The notes below the pieces were generated by a model. It searched no databases, had not been told where the DNA came from, and worked only from the letters and a program-made list of their open reading frames with translations. Both the position numbers and the translations under genes were made by a program. This document shows, in pieces, positions 25,001 through 34,820 of a stretch of 64,000 nt of DNA. Source of the DNA: Gibbula magus (lineage: Eukaryota; Mollusca; Gastropoda; Trochida; Trochidae); contig OW388293.1 of the NCBI GenBank assembly GCA_936450465.1, positions 30,323,860 through 30,387,859 of the forward strand, written 5' to 3'. Position 1 is the first letter of the stretch; the number at the start of each line of letters is the position of its first letter.

Positions 25001-28000
25001 GAATTGAAGCCATTCATCGGCTTTACTTCAACCTAACAGCATATTGTTTATTAGTTTTTTGTGTGTTTATATGTGAATATTCTATCAGTGTACATGTTTC
25101 ATTATTTAAAATTTTTAAAATTAAGTTAAATAGAGTGGGTTTTCATTTCACTAAATGCCAAGAAACCAAGATGGCGGATGCTGCCAATAAATCAGTGATA
25201 GAACTTTCCCTTTAATACATAAATAAGAAGTACCCAGGGCCTACTTTCTCGCTAATGGGCCCTAGAATCTAGATATGGGACACTCCGGGTGAACTGAATG
25301 TCAAGGTCATGAATGGCTGCTAGCGAACCAAGTGGCCAAATTGCACGACGATGATTTGAGACAAAATGCTGTAGTACAGAGGGAGAAATGATATGTAGGT
25401 ATTGTAATGTTTGTTTAAATCTGTAGTTTCACTCTGCGGTTCAAGTGCTGTCAACATTGCTGGAATTAATAAACGATTGTGAGTTTTCGCTGATTTTCGT
25501 GAGCGTCGAAATTGGCTTGAAACTGTGGAGGTAGCGATATACGAACTGTTTTGTAGCATAGCTTTTGAAATAATGATCGGATTGTGACCATTTATAGCTC
25601 ATTTTGTGGGGAAACCATTCAGCTTTCAAATCATAGTCCTCGACTGTGCCATAAAAAATGTTTTTGATGCGAAATATGAGTTTGAATGAGCATGGGGTGG
25701 TTTGGTCGTTACATCCCTTTCCTTTTATACAGTTATATAGTAATAGGGTAGGGTCTATATAGGTATATGTCTTTCAAACGCTGTTTCTAAGCGATACACG
25801 CCCATGTGCATCATTCTTCTATTTCTAGGAGATAAAATGTCCTATGTATTCTAGGTCTACTGTACGACCACAGTACAAATAAGTCATCTACAACAATTCA
25901 TTTCATTGTGTTCAACTAATGGTATATTGTATAATACTGTGATTGTCAATACTGAATTGTTTTCTTATATTAAGGTAAAATGACCATCTAGTATAGATGT
26001 ATTGCAGGTCTGTTTTACCGTGCCACCTGGCCAGCTTCAACATGGCATTTCATTGTATTCAACTAATGGTATATTATATAACACTGTGATTATCAATACT
26101 AATTTGTTGGGTCTCCATGTAAATGTCCTGTGTAATCCAGGCCTCCCGTACGACCACCTGGGCAACTACAACATCGCATTCCACTGTGTGCAACTAATAG
26201 TATATTGTATAACATCTCGTATCTACTGAATTGCAGGTCTACTGTATGACCACCTGGGCAGCTACAACATCGCATTCCACTGTGCAGGAGCTCCTCCAAT
26301 CATCGGATCTCTCATCATGTTCCTTATTCCAAGAACTAACCAGGTATCCAATTATTTTGTAACAGGACCTACCGGTACTCAGCTATCTGATTTAGCTTAA
26401 AAGTGCCAGTGGATTAGGGTGTCCTTATTTATATGGACTGTTCTATTCAGTGGTTTTTTTGGAAACGAAAATTCGAAGGGACATTCCTATTAATACACAA
26501 TCGGCAGGAGTGCACACCCTCCTTTTCATAGGAAAATGTAAAAAATTACCATTGAAGTCAACCCCTTTTTCAAGGAATAGGGGATTAAAATGTACAAAAA
26601 TGATACTTTTCAGAATTTACATTAAGCAGGAAACCTGTCATATATAATATCCTAGCATTCACCGACGAGATTGTCTCCAACCGCCCCCCTCTTAGAGCAT
26701 TTTGGAGTTCTGGAAATGTGCACACCCCTGTTTCTCAAAAAGCTGTATCTGCCCCTGAATACATGTTTATTTATTCATAGTTATTGATAAATAATATATG
26801 AATCTCCCTAAGAATTTCGGTTCCACAATAAAAGCCTGATAGAATCCTTCCAGTAAATCAGCTTTTAAACTCTTGAGCCCAATTATCAATTTGAGAAAAT
26901 GGTACATGCCTACTTCAAGTATCTTTTTAGCTCATCAGGCCTGAAAGGCCAGATGGGCTTATGGCATGGGCTGTTGTCCGGCGTCCGGCCGGCATCCGTC
27001 AGGCCTTGTCCGTTTACTTTTCACATTTTTCGCCTTCTGCTCCAGAACTGCTACACCCCCAAAGCTGAAATTTTGTTGGGAGGTACCTTACATCTAGGGG
27101 ATCTTATTTTGTACATTTTATCCCGACGTGGCAGGCAGTTTCCGTCAAACCTTTAAACGACTTCTACTACAAAACCAGTTGGCATATGGGGGTCCACCCT
27201 AAAATCTTTAAACGACTTCTTCTCATGAACCAGCAATAGGAGATATCCAGAAACCTGGGCAGTGTTTTCTTTGAAAGATGAAGATTATAATTTGTAAATT
27301 TCATTACTTAAACTTTTAAACTTTTTAAACTGACTTTCATTTGGTGAAAAGCCTTTGACAAATCTATCTTCGAAAACACTTCGCTTCCAGCAAATGTAGC
27401 AAAAAGATCTTGTGGTTTAGGAAGAGGATATTTCTCAACTTCGATGTTCTGATTCAGCGTCACTTTGAAATCTCCACAAATTCTGATATCACCTGAAGCT
27501 TTGGGAATGACAACGATAGGTGTAGCCCAATCACTTGTTTTGACTTTTGAAATGACACCGTCTGCTTCAAGCTTGTCTAGTTCTGTTTCAACTTTTTCTC
27601 TAAGAGCATAGGGAACTTGCCTTGCCTTGAAGAACTTTGGTTTAGCATCTGGTTTCAGCTTTATGTCAGCAACTATCCCTTTAATTTCTCCAAGCTTGTT
27701 GTCAAAAAGAACTTCATGTTTCTTCAAAACAGTGTTCAAATCTGAAGATTTCTGAACATCACTCTTCTCTGTCACTGAATTCACACAGTGATCAAACAAG
27801 TTATTCAAATTCAAGTTCAACTTTTTGATCCACCATCTTCCCAAAAGAGGAATTTTGTCACGTACCTCTGCTACAATCAGAGTCAATTCAACATCTTCAC
27901 CGTTACCATGGCATCCAACTTTCACATTTGCTTGACCACATACCTTCATGTTTTCATCAGAATATCCTGTTAAATCTGTTGATGCTTCGGTGGTTTGTAC

Positions 28001-31000
28001 GTTTGGAAACAACTTCTCAAATTTAGAGAGTGGCATAATCGACACAGGCGATCCGGTATCAACTTCAAAACACACAGGCGTATCGTTCAGATGTAAAGTT
28101 ACCTTCACTTTGTTGATACTTCCCTTGTCTGTAGCATGAAACAATCCCATAGTTTCACGATCCGTCGTCGTTTGGAACTCTTCATCGTCGTTCGTCGCGT
28201 CGTCACTTCCGTCATGAATATCCACATATTTCGTAGAAAAGCGTTTCTTTTGTTTACATTCCGATTTCAAATGTCCTACCTTACCACAATTATGACACAT
28301 TATGGTTTTGTAACGGCACACGTCTGCCGTATGATTCGTGTATCCACATCGCCAACACTTTTCCGATGACACGCCCGGTTTCTTCAGCCATGTTTGTTGT
28401 TGTTGACTTCTACGCTCCGCCCCTCGTTGCTGATTGGCTCTTCGCTTGTCAGTCACTCGATGCACTGATCCGCTGTCACGTGGGTTGCCGTAACCCGTCT
28501 TCAACTCGCGAGATTCACGACTTGCAATTTCCATTCCAATAGAAATATCTTGAGCACGTTTCAAATCCAGTTTTGGTTCAGACAGTAATTTTCTTTGAAT
28601 AGCTTCACTTTTTAGACCACAAACAAACCTGTCACGTAGCGCGTCTCCAAGAAAAAGTCCAAAATCACAAGTGTTTGCGAGACGTTGTAATTCTGCCATG
28701 TAATCCGAAATGCTTTCCGTTTCCTTTTGGTTCCTGTTATAGAATCTGAAACGTTCTGAAATTATCAATTTCTTCGGAGCCAAATGTCCAAGTAGAACAT
28801 CACACAATTTCTTGTATGTTTTCGTATACGGTTTTTCGGGAGCCACAAGTGATTTTACCAACATGTACATTTTAGGTCCAATCGAAGATAAAAATCCAGG
28901 AACTTTCACAACACTGTCCACTGCGATTTCATTTGCACTGCAAATCTGATCAAAACGTTCGATGTAAGTCTCGATATCACATGAACTGTTGTCAAACTGT
29001 TCGATGCGCCCAAATGCCGCCATTTTCGTTGCGTAGATTTTACCGTTGATTTGAAGGTTGAATCAGAAATTCATGATTATATCCAAACACTTCAGTTTTC
29101 GTTCGTCGTTTCGTCGTGCCGTCGTCGTGGGATTTCGTTAATCCATTTTCTCGTCGCCAATTTGTCGTGTATTCGTCAATGTATTATGATTATTCAATAA
29201 TAATCATAGCTGCAGCGTAACCTTCAAACATTTATTACAGACGGCCTGGTGGTAGTACATTGCACATGCGCACAGGCATGACGTCATCACATGATACTGT
29301 TAGTGTTAAAACATATTAATACACTACAATTACCAAGAATTTCAAGTCTTTTGGAGAAAAAGTAAGAGAGTTATAAATGAAAACATTTTAGTGGTTTACC
29401 ATTTTGCTAATATTAATGCTAACATAAAATGTAAAGCAATTAAGCAAGATAGAACTTATTTTAAATCTTGCAATTTCACTCTATTTTCTGTGTATTCTGA
29501 AGTTATGCTGGAGAGTGATGTGACTGGAGGTGTGTGTGTGTGGGGGGGGGGGGGGGGGAGACAGAGACAATAATGTGTAATGTTACACAATAGGTGATCA
29601 GGTTTCTTTGTATGTAACAGGCCAGGGTAAGTTAAAGTAAGTGAGGTACTATATACAACTGCATGTTTGTTTAGTATTTGAAGGATTGGTACAATGGTTA
29701 AGGACATTAAGGAAGCTATTTAATTGTAACGCATGGACCTGTTTTTATGAATGAAGAATTATGACCATTTCACACCAAAGTGTAATGGTTATCTCTCCCT
29801 GTCTCCCCCTCCCCCTCCCCCTTTCCCTCTCTCTGTTACAAGGGGGATGTTTTGGATTGAAGATTGGTCAGGGAAAATAGAGATGTAGGGAAAGATGGTC
29901 AAAATATTTTGATTTTGTTATAAAGGTTATAAGTAAGCCTGTATTGAAAGCAAAACTTGTTGAACTTTGTAAATTTGTCCAAACCAAATTGTTTTTTTTA
30001 ATATATGTATAGTAGCTATAGTACCTGAAGAGCTGCAGAGCCCATGGCTCTATTTTTAGCAGTTGTAATGTCATTAAGCAATATAGGGAGGCATTTCACA
30101 AACTGGTATGTGATTTAAGAGAAAATGTTTGAGAGTGTGTGCCATTGAGTCACAATCTACAAGTTAAACATGTCACTCCTAAACTATATTTTTGACTACT
30201 TTAAATGACAAAAAAATGCACTGGATTGTTGAAATCTTGTGTAGAAATTCCTTCACCAGCAACTTATAAAGGGATGTCTAGTGACAATTCATTGCAAACT
30301 ATTAACCTATAATTTTCATATGTTATTCTTCAACCTTCTTCAAACAAAGCCTGATGAGCTGCGGAGCCAATGGATCCTTTTTATATTGCAGTGTTGTGGT
30401 CTGAATTCTAAAAATGCAATTGTTTTCAGACATTCCCAGGAGTTACTGACACTGTGGAGTTTGCTGCTGTCTCTCAACAGAATATATTCAGCTCTACAGA
30501 CAGAGCAATAGGTAAGATCTTCATTAGACTGGAACATATTCTTGAAGCAGATTTCAAAAGCAGGTGTCAGACCTACAAATTCATCAGCTTCATTGAATGT
30601 TACCAGCATTGACTATCTTAGCATGATTAAGATATTATGAACTAAGACAACTGGGAAGTGCTAACCTCGCTATTGCAAGAGTAGGTGTTGGAAGTTGTTA
30701 AACATGGATCAAATGGATGATACGTGATAATACGAGATGCATTAAGATAGCTTTGAAAATGTGGTCCAGCTACTGTGAATCTACATGTATACCTATACAG
30801 TGATAAATTTACCCCCGAGTCCTGCATCAAATACTCATAAAATTTGGAAAGGACTCGTACAAATTTAAGGTGCGAGTCCCCTGGACTCAAAGGATTTTTG
30901 TGTGGTATTTGCTTGATTATTGAGGGACTTGCTTATATCTGCTTTGACTCACAATACCTTGTGGTAACGAGTCCCTTGACTCGACATGTCATATTTGTAA

Positions 31001-34000
31001 ATCTATCACTGCTATATCATATGTGTGTATGTCTTCTTTTTCAGTAGGATGACCTGAATAGTTTTAAGAATAAAGCAACCCATAAACACAATACATGAAA
31101 GTAAATATGAACAGCTGTAACAGAGAGAATAGACACAGTATCTGAGTACTGTTGACAATCTCATCTCTGTTTACCCTTGAGTGTCCATTGAAAAACTTGG
31201 CTCATGATGTTTAAGGTGCATTCATTGTGTTTCATAAAATTTTATTAGGCTTTAATACGTTCCGACTCACCATATTTGCTGTTTACAGTGCAAATAAATT
31301 CACTCAGCTTGCATATTCATCCCAAATCACCAACAATATCATAATTACTAATTTCCAATTAAAATAGAGTAACATCATTTATGCATGTGCAGAAACAGAA
31401 ACTACACGTCCTATTTACATGCTCAGTAGTTATATGACCTATTAAACATGATAAACACAAATTTATCAGTTTGTCTGTTATAAATAAGATTCCAAAATTA
31501 CGTTTGACTCATTGGCGCGCGACACACGCATTACATTGTCCAGTTTTCGATCAGAAATCACTACTTTTACCATCATATCGTCAATATACTAAGTCAACTA
31601 AGATCAAAATGACAATTTTCGGCAACAGTCAGTACATCCCGATAACATAACATCATTTAAAACGTTTAGCATATGTGACCCCAGACAACACAATGGATGT
31701 ACCTTTAATGATATACCTTTCATTCTTTGAATTCATGGGGCTAGATCGTTGAATAGTGCTAGTGTAACAGGTTGAGGTATGTAGTGATAGAAACTTTATA
31801 TTTTATAGTAACTTAACGATTTTCTAAGCATTAAATGCTATAATTTCCATGACACACCTGGGTTGTAGTCCTGCAAAGGTTTTTGAAACTGTTTTCTGTT
31901 GTAAGAACTGTTCAACATGCATTACTGTTTGAGGCTACGCTGAAATTCTGTATAGTTTCAGCACGAGCTTGCATGTTTCACAAACTTTGCAATGTAGTAA
32001 CAATATTATTACTGTAAGCTTTCAGCAAGCAGTTCCACAGTAAAATAAATGAAGTGCCATCAATCAAATTAACCACCCACTACCTATTTTTGGAAGAATA
32101 TTCAATGTATAATTGAAATAATAGTCTGCACTTTTAAAATTGATGAAAAGAACTTAATCAAATATTGTTAACGCATGATATGAGTATATATAAAATAAAT
32201 CTACTCCAACATTCTGCAGAAAATTTAATAATAAAAAAGTAAAGATTTGTCAGAATTGCTTTCATCTCAACTAAATGACATTCAAGAATAAGTAGCCCGA
32301 GTTCTACAGAACAGATATTAATACACAAAGAATAAAATTTATAATAGTTTTTTAAGCCTAACCAATAGCTTGTTTTGCAACATAATTGTGACTAGATCAG
32401 GTTTCAATCGCCGATTTCAATCAACTTGAACACTCACAAAACGAAGTCAGTGCTGGTCAAGTGACCAACTTTATATCTATATACTGCAGTTTAAGAGTTG
32501 CAGATGATCATTGTCTCATTGACAGTTAGACTTACGATATTGTGTATTGATACAAAAACCATTTGACAATCAATGACAATTTATATTTTCTCCTAATAGT
32601 TTTCGCTTGCATTGAACTTAAATTGTATTGGATGAAGTTTATACAAGACAAGAAGGCAAGGATTTATGGATGATCAACTTCTTTATTAACAATTGTATTT
32701 TTAAAGCCTTAGTAATCCAGCTCTAAATTTAACTAGATAAATTGCATAATTTATTATCTACAATCTCAAAAATATAATTATCAGAGTTTAATAAACTTTT
32801 GAATTCTCAATGCAAAACATATTGTGTGCTGTTATCATGATCTGATCAGTAATTAGAAGAGCATATAAATCTGACTCAAAATGGTGTCAGTTATATAATA
32901 TTACACCCTCCCCACACATGCATGGGACATATTTAATACCAATAGCGAACAAATTATATTAAACATAGTTTCATCTTTAAAAATAAAATTTTACATCGAT
33001 CTCATTTATGCTTGGATGAAATGTCAAATCAGTGAATATACATAAATAATCATCTCACATTATTGCTGCACAACTGGCTTAATGTACATGTTCTTATTGA
33101 TGGCAATTGTGTTTTCTACCAACATTGGTTTGATAAAGGTATTACATTTGTAAATGATTTACTACATGAAAATGGTGCATTGTTATCATATGAAAATTTT
33201 ATAAGCCATTATAACATTAAAGTTAACTATCTTGTCTATTTTGGCATTACTAAAGCCATTAGACATTACTGTAAATTGTGCAATATAGATAAGATAATTA
33301 AGATACAAAAACCAAATAATCTCATCCAATATGTTTCATTTACTTAAGTCATTGAAAGAGACACAGTACTACTACACGAACCTAATTAAATGTACTCTGT
33401 TACTTCAGTATTCCAATGATTACTTTTGGAAGTGGGAAGAATTATTACTAGTTAATATCACTGATAGAGATCAGCTAGTGTCTATACAACACTATTCCAT
33501 TCAAATGTGTTACTCTCAGTAATCTTCAGTGGTTTCAATATCAGTTATTACATTTTGTATTACCTGTGAACTATTTACTATGCAGGATGAGATATATAGA
33601 GACTGACTTATGTAGTTACTGTAAGCGAGAAACCATTTTCCATCTAGTTTGTGAAAGCCCTTTTGTATTCTCGATTTGGACCAAACTGAAACTGTGGCTT
33701 CAGAACGAAGCAGATATTGGAATCAACTTTCTTGATTAATATCATCATAGGATATACAAACAGCGCCTATTAATACCATTTTGATATTGAATAAAAAGAT
33801 AATATTTGACCACAGAGTAAGACATTCTGTGCCTGAGTTTCAAACAGTCCAAGCAGAGATTATCAAATATTATCACTTAACAAAATACAATGCCATTGTT
33901 CATGATAAGCTTGATATATTTTACAAGTATTGGTCAATGTGTAACAAGTTATTCATGTGAACCCATGTGCTGTTTGTATCACCTCTACCATGTGTAACCC

Positions 34001-34293
34001 AAAATGCAACAAAATAAAAAGTTATAAAAAAATAAAAATGATCTGATGTCCAATTTTTTGTCCAGCTAAAATGTTTCAGGATGAAACTCCAATAATGTGT
34101 TCTTATTTCAGACACAGACCACAAGATTAACGGCACTGGGGGTCCAGCTGAAACAGAGATGATTGTGATCGAGAAAGATGACTTGTTCAAACATTTCGGT
34201 CTCGACAAACCAGAGACAGACCATTACAAAGAGAAGATGACTGCAGAGTTAATTGAAGATACAAAAGATGAGGAAAAACAATCACTGGCATAA
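16067..34293 (+). CDS. SLC16A10-like: SLC16 monocarboxylate transporter, MCT8/MCT10-like (gene B), complete
   Basis: Six coding exons: 16067-16325, 20154-20761, 22593-22959, 26237-26343, 30430-30511 and 34112-34293 (stop 34291-34293). All introns are GT-AG and the phases (1, 0, 1, 0, 1) join to 1605 nt, a protein of about 534 residues. ATG 16067 is the first in-frame ATG of the exon. Residues 37-44 are PPDGGWGW, the signature before helix 1 of SLC16 carriers. About twelve hydrophobic segments follow, with a long loop near 225-265 between the six-helix halves. HYFKK (165-169), GYFVPFVHL (281-289), TSGIGR (R317) and MGICDG (D369) are MCT8/MCT10-like landmarks; the Arg/Asp pair is reported important in MCT8. 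The plasma-membrane role and class are known for the family; substrate (aromatic amino acids, iodothyronines or other) is inference. N- and C-terminal tails are charged and cytosolic by family topology. The introns carry a Gypsy fragment, a LINE fragment and several inverted-repeat elements. Length is close to human MCT10 (about 515). Confidence 0.95.
17078..17849. mobile_element. Inverted-repeat element, family M1, copy 2 (interrupted)
   Basis: Its ends match those of the element at 7504-7721: CAACTTCC inward to TTACTGGCTG at 17078-17124 and in complement at 17802-17849. The flanks are a perfect 9-bp duplication CATTCGAAC (17069-17077, 17850-17858). The interior segment near 17685-17790 (GCGGTATTTCC, GCAGCGATTC-type words) is the copy 1 interior in inverted orientation. 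The centre is replaced by a second, nested element at 17128-17679. The host site is intron 1 of gene B. Confidence 0.88.
17128..17679. mobile_element. Nested TAA-flanked inverted-repeat element
   Basis: It is inserted inside the 17078-17849 element. The left end AGCTGGAATTCCATGTG and the complement of the right end (AGGCCAGGATTCCATGTG) are inverted repeats with a gap and two differences. TAA lies on both sides (17125-17127, 17680-17682). A 3-bp TAA/TTA duplication is typical of PIF/Harbinger elements. The interior is rich in GCGTATTACG-like words on both arms and has no transposase. Confidence 0.75.
18079..18260. repeat. Minisatellite, 35-bp unit, five copies
   Basis: CTTCC(A/C)(A/C)CTGCCACCC recurs at about 18081, 18116, 18151, 18186, 18221 and, partially, 18256: an exact 35-bp period. 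It lies in gene B intron 1. The Pro/His/Thr-rich frames across it are low-complexity artefacts. Confidence 0.95.
18261..20153. other. Remainder of gene B intron 1
   Basis: AT-rich intron sequence. Around 19135-19210 a fragment (GCTTATGGCATAGCATCCGT, then CGACTTCTTCTCATGG) resembles the dispersed repeat at 21160, 26924 and 36031. The intron ends with a T-rich tract and CAG at 20151-20153. Confidence 0.5.
21160..21570 (+). repeat. Dispersed repeat family R1, copy 1
   Basis: It begins TTTTTAGCTCAATAGGCCTG, continues GGCATGGGCTGTCGTCCG and a CTCTAGAACTGCTA segment, and ends near GAGCTACACAGCCAATGGCTC. Related sequence lies at 26924-27150 and 36031-36960, with isolated ends at about 30015-30070, 30345-30390 and 49618-49690. 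No TIR or coding capacity is seen; the family is not identified. It lies in gene B intron 2. Confidence 0.7.
21573..22001. mobile_element. Possible decayed inverted-repeat element (hAT-like ends)
   Basis: The left end TAGGGTTGGGTACCATG and the complement of the right end (TAGGTGGTTGTTTTTC, then TGAAATGGTATGTACC) share ACCATG/ACCACGGTA words in inverted orientation. No convincing target duplication is visible, so this is tentative. Confidence 0.35.
23115..23305. mobile_element. Short inverted-repeat element, pogo/Tigger-like ends
   Basis: GTCAGGCCTCGATAATCCGAAC (from about 23126) is mirrored by a right end whose complement reads CAGTCAAGCTGCGATAGTCC, with a second inverted copy, GGATTATCGGTGGCCGG, just inside. 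CAG-tracts followed by GATAATCCG resemble Tigger/pogo termini by memory. The flanking TA is not clean. It lies in gene B intron 3. Confidence 0.5.
24702..25211. mobile_element. TTAA-flanked inverted-repeat element (piggyBac-like MITE)
   Basis: TTAA at 24698-24701 and 25212-25215 bounds a 510-bp segment with ends AGGGAGTGTTCTATCA and (complement) AGGGAAAGTTCTATCA, 14 of 16 identical. TTAA target sites are characteristic of piggyBac elements. There is no transposase. Near the right end is a CCAAGATGGCGG word of the YY1 type. A decayed relative lies at about 26437-26840. Confidence 0.65.
25235..25810 (+). repeat. Dispersed repeat family R2, copy 1
   Basis: It matches, in opposite orientation, the sequence at 43511-44090. 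Shared blocks are GAAATGATATGTAGGT, GTAGTTTCACTCTGCGGTTC, GTCAACATTGCTGGAATTAA, GAGTTTTCGCTGATTTTCGT and a final GATACACGCCC end. A short fragment of the same end is at 47697-47785. Both copies contain only broken short frames. Class unknown. It lies in gene B intron 3. Confidence 0.8.
25854..26236 (+). repeat. Serial duplicates of the exon-4 acceptor region, gene B
   Basis: Degenerate copies of the start of exon 26237-26343 begin after AG at 25854 (GTCTACTGTACGACCAC), 26008 (GTCTGTTTTACCGTGCCACC) and 26141 (GCCTCCCGTACGACCACCTG), spaced 154, 133 and 96 bp, with intron-like CAACTAATxGTATATTxTATAA between them. The last unit has the same 96-bp length as in gene A. Here the reading frame through the 26141 copy meets TGA just before the real acceptor, so in-frame inclusion as in gene A is blocked. 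Confidence 0.88.
26437..26840. mobile_element. Decayed relative of the TTAA-flanked element
   Basis: GGACTGTTCTATTCAGTGG and the following GGAAACGAAA match the left end of the element at 24702. CCTGATAGAATCCTTCC at about 26828 matches its right end in complement. The flanking TTAA is lost. It lies in gene B intron 4. Confidence 0.5.
26924..27160 (+). repeat. Dispersed repeat family R1, copy 2
   Basis: It begins TTTTTAGCTCATCAGGCCTG and runs through GGCTTATGGCATGGGCTG, CCAGAACTGCTACACCCCC and GGGAGGTACCTTAC. It is the same family as 21160 and 36031, in the same orientation, in gene B intron 4. Confidence 0.75.
27308..29023 (-). CDS. Gypsy-type Gag-Pol polyprotein, truncated in reverse transcriptase
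   Basis: A single open frame of 571 codons. Residues 1-170 are a Gag-like helical region. Two zinc knuckles of the C-x2-C-x4-H-x4-C type lie at 223-236 and 243-256. The retropepsin motif DTGS is at 322-325, with a flap/ILGR-like LLGRWW near 393-398. The reverse transcriptase N-terminal region begins about 463 (PIVVIPK, DIRICGDFK, KYPLPKPQDL) and reaches motif A (KIDLSKAFHQM, Asp554). Nine foreign residues and a stop follow, so the catalytic YxDD, RNase H and integrase are missing. Family knowledge: Ty3/Gypsy gag-pro-pol order. The start is the ATG 150 bp downstream of the putative LTR. Lack of stops and frameshifts points to a recent but defective copy. It is antisense to gene B in intron 4. 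Confidence 0.93.
   Translation of the reverse strand: MAAFGRIEQFDNSSCDIETYIERFDQICSANEIAVDSVVKVPGFLSSIGPKMYMLVKSLVAPEKPYTKTYKKLCDVLLGHLAPKKLIISERFRFYNRNQKETESISDYMAELQRLANTCDFGLFLGDALRDRFVCGLKSEAIQRKLLSEPKLDLKRAQDISIGMEIASRESRELKTGYGNPRDSGSVHRVTDKRRANQQRGAERRSQQQQTWLKKPGVSSEKCWRCGYTNHTADVCRYKTIMCHNCGKVGHLKSECKQKKRFSTKYVDIHDGSDDATNDDEEFQTTTDRETMGLFHATDKGSINKVKVTLHLNDTPVCFEVDTGSPVSIMPLSKFEKLFPNVQTTEASTDLTGYSDENMKVCGQANVKVGCHGNGEDVELTLIVAEVRDKIPLLGRWWIKKLNLNLNNLFDHCVNSVTEKSDVQKSSDLNTVLKKHEVLFDNKLGEIKGIVADIKLKPDAKPKFFKARQVPYALREKVETELDKLEADGVISKVKTSDWATPIVVIPKASGDIRICGDFKVTLNQNIEVEKYPLPKPQDLFATFAGSEVFSKIDLSKAFHQMKVSLKSLKV
29163..29313 (-). repeat. Putative 5' LTR of the Gypsy element
   Basis: On the minus strand the segment begins TGTTTTAACAC and ends ACACGACA (TG...CA). 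It is followed two bases later by TTGGCGACGAG, a plausible primer-binding site/leader start. It contains AATAAA and a palindromic TGACGTCA (CRE-like) box. At about 151 bp it is short for an LTR, and no partner LTR exists in the window to confirm the boundaries. Confidence 0.45.
29314..30429. other. Remainder of gene B intron 4
   Basis: This contains a run of about 18 G at 29541-29559, a CT-rich tract at 29795-29840 and isolated R1-type ends (AGAGCCCATGGCTCT near 30040; GATGAGCTGCGGAGCC near 30351). No exon is seen other than the one starting at 30430. Confidence 0.5.
33063..33960 (+). mobile_element. LINE ORF2 C-terminal fragment (decayed)
   Basis: The + strand frame at 33063-33347 reads GITFVNDLLHENGALLSYEN, the post-RT region typical of LINE ORF2. 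It continues in shifted frames, and at about 33600-33700 gives LCSYCKRETIFHLVCESPFV, the terminal Cys-His knuckle. At least three frameshifts or stops separate the pieces. It sits in gene B intron 5, sense to the gene. Confidence 0.75.
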
Positions 34294-34820
34294 ATTTGTA
34301 TATTTGTTATTGTGTGTGTTATGGTGTGAAAGTTGTTGTCCTTTGTTATCAGAGCAAAAACTATGGATTATTGAGAATGTTTTCAGAATGACTGTTGCAG
34401 TTTTGGTTTTCCATTTACCTTGACTAGTGATCACTGTAACTGACTCTTGACGTCATTAACTATTTAACTCGCTTTTCATCTTCTGGCCAATTAATTTTCC
34501 TCGTCACCCAACTTAAAAGGTATTCCTATTTTTTTCCCTCATCATATTATTTAAAGCCATTTGTTCATGATAAATCCATTTTATTTAAAATTTGAAATAT
34601 TCCGATGTTACAACATAATTGATGGGAATTAATTTGATCTGTGGAGACCCTATTATAGAAATGTTTCCACTGTTCATATTTACTCTTGTTAGGCTGTAAA
34701 GGACATAAGATACACTCATGAAATTGTATGACCACAAACAATGTATGTGATAATGTTTTACCTCCAGTTGACAGATCAAATGAGGAATCAAGGTTAGGCT
34801 AAATAAAAAATAAAATGTTT
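34294..34820 (+). other. Gene B 3' untranslated region (likely)
   Basis: AT-rich sequence follows the stop. Two overlapping AATAAA signals at 34802-34807 and 34809-34814 are good candidates for the polyadenylation site, giving a 3' UTR of about 0.5 kb. Confidence 0.5.

Larger units (their letters stand above)
27308..29313 (-). mobile_element. Truncated Ty3/Gypsy LTR retrotransposon
   Basis: The element comprises a putative 5' LTR (29163-29313), a short leader (29024-29162) and the Gag-Pro-RT frame. It ends at about 27330 without a second LTR, so its 3' part is deleted. Direct repeats around the whole insertion were not found. Confidence 0.8.

Noticed and set aside
30351..30370. CTGATGAG words as hammerhead ribozyme cores (also 36916)
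   Set aside because: The required GAAA segment and paired helices are missing; these are ends of repeat R1.
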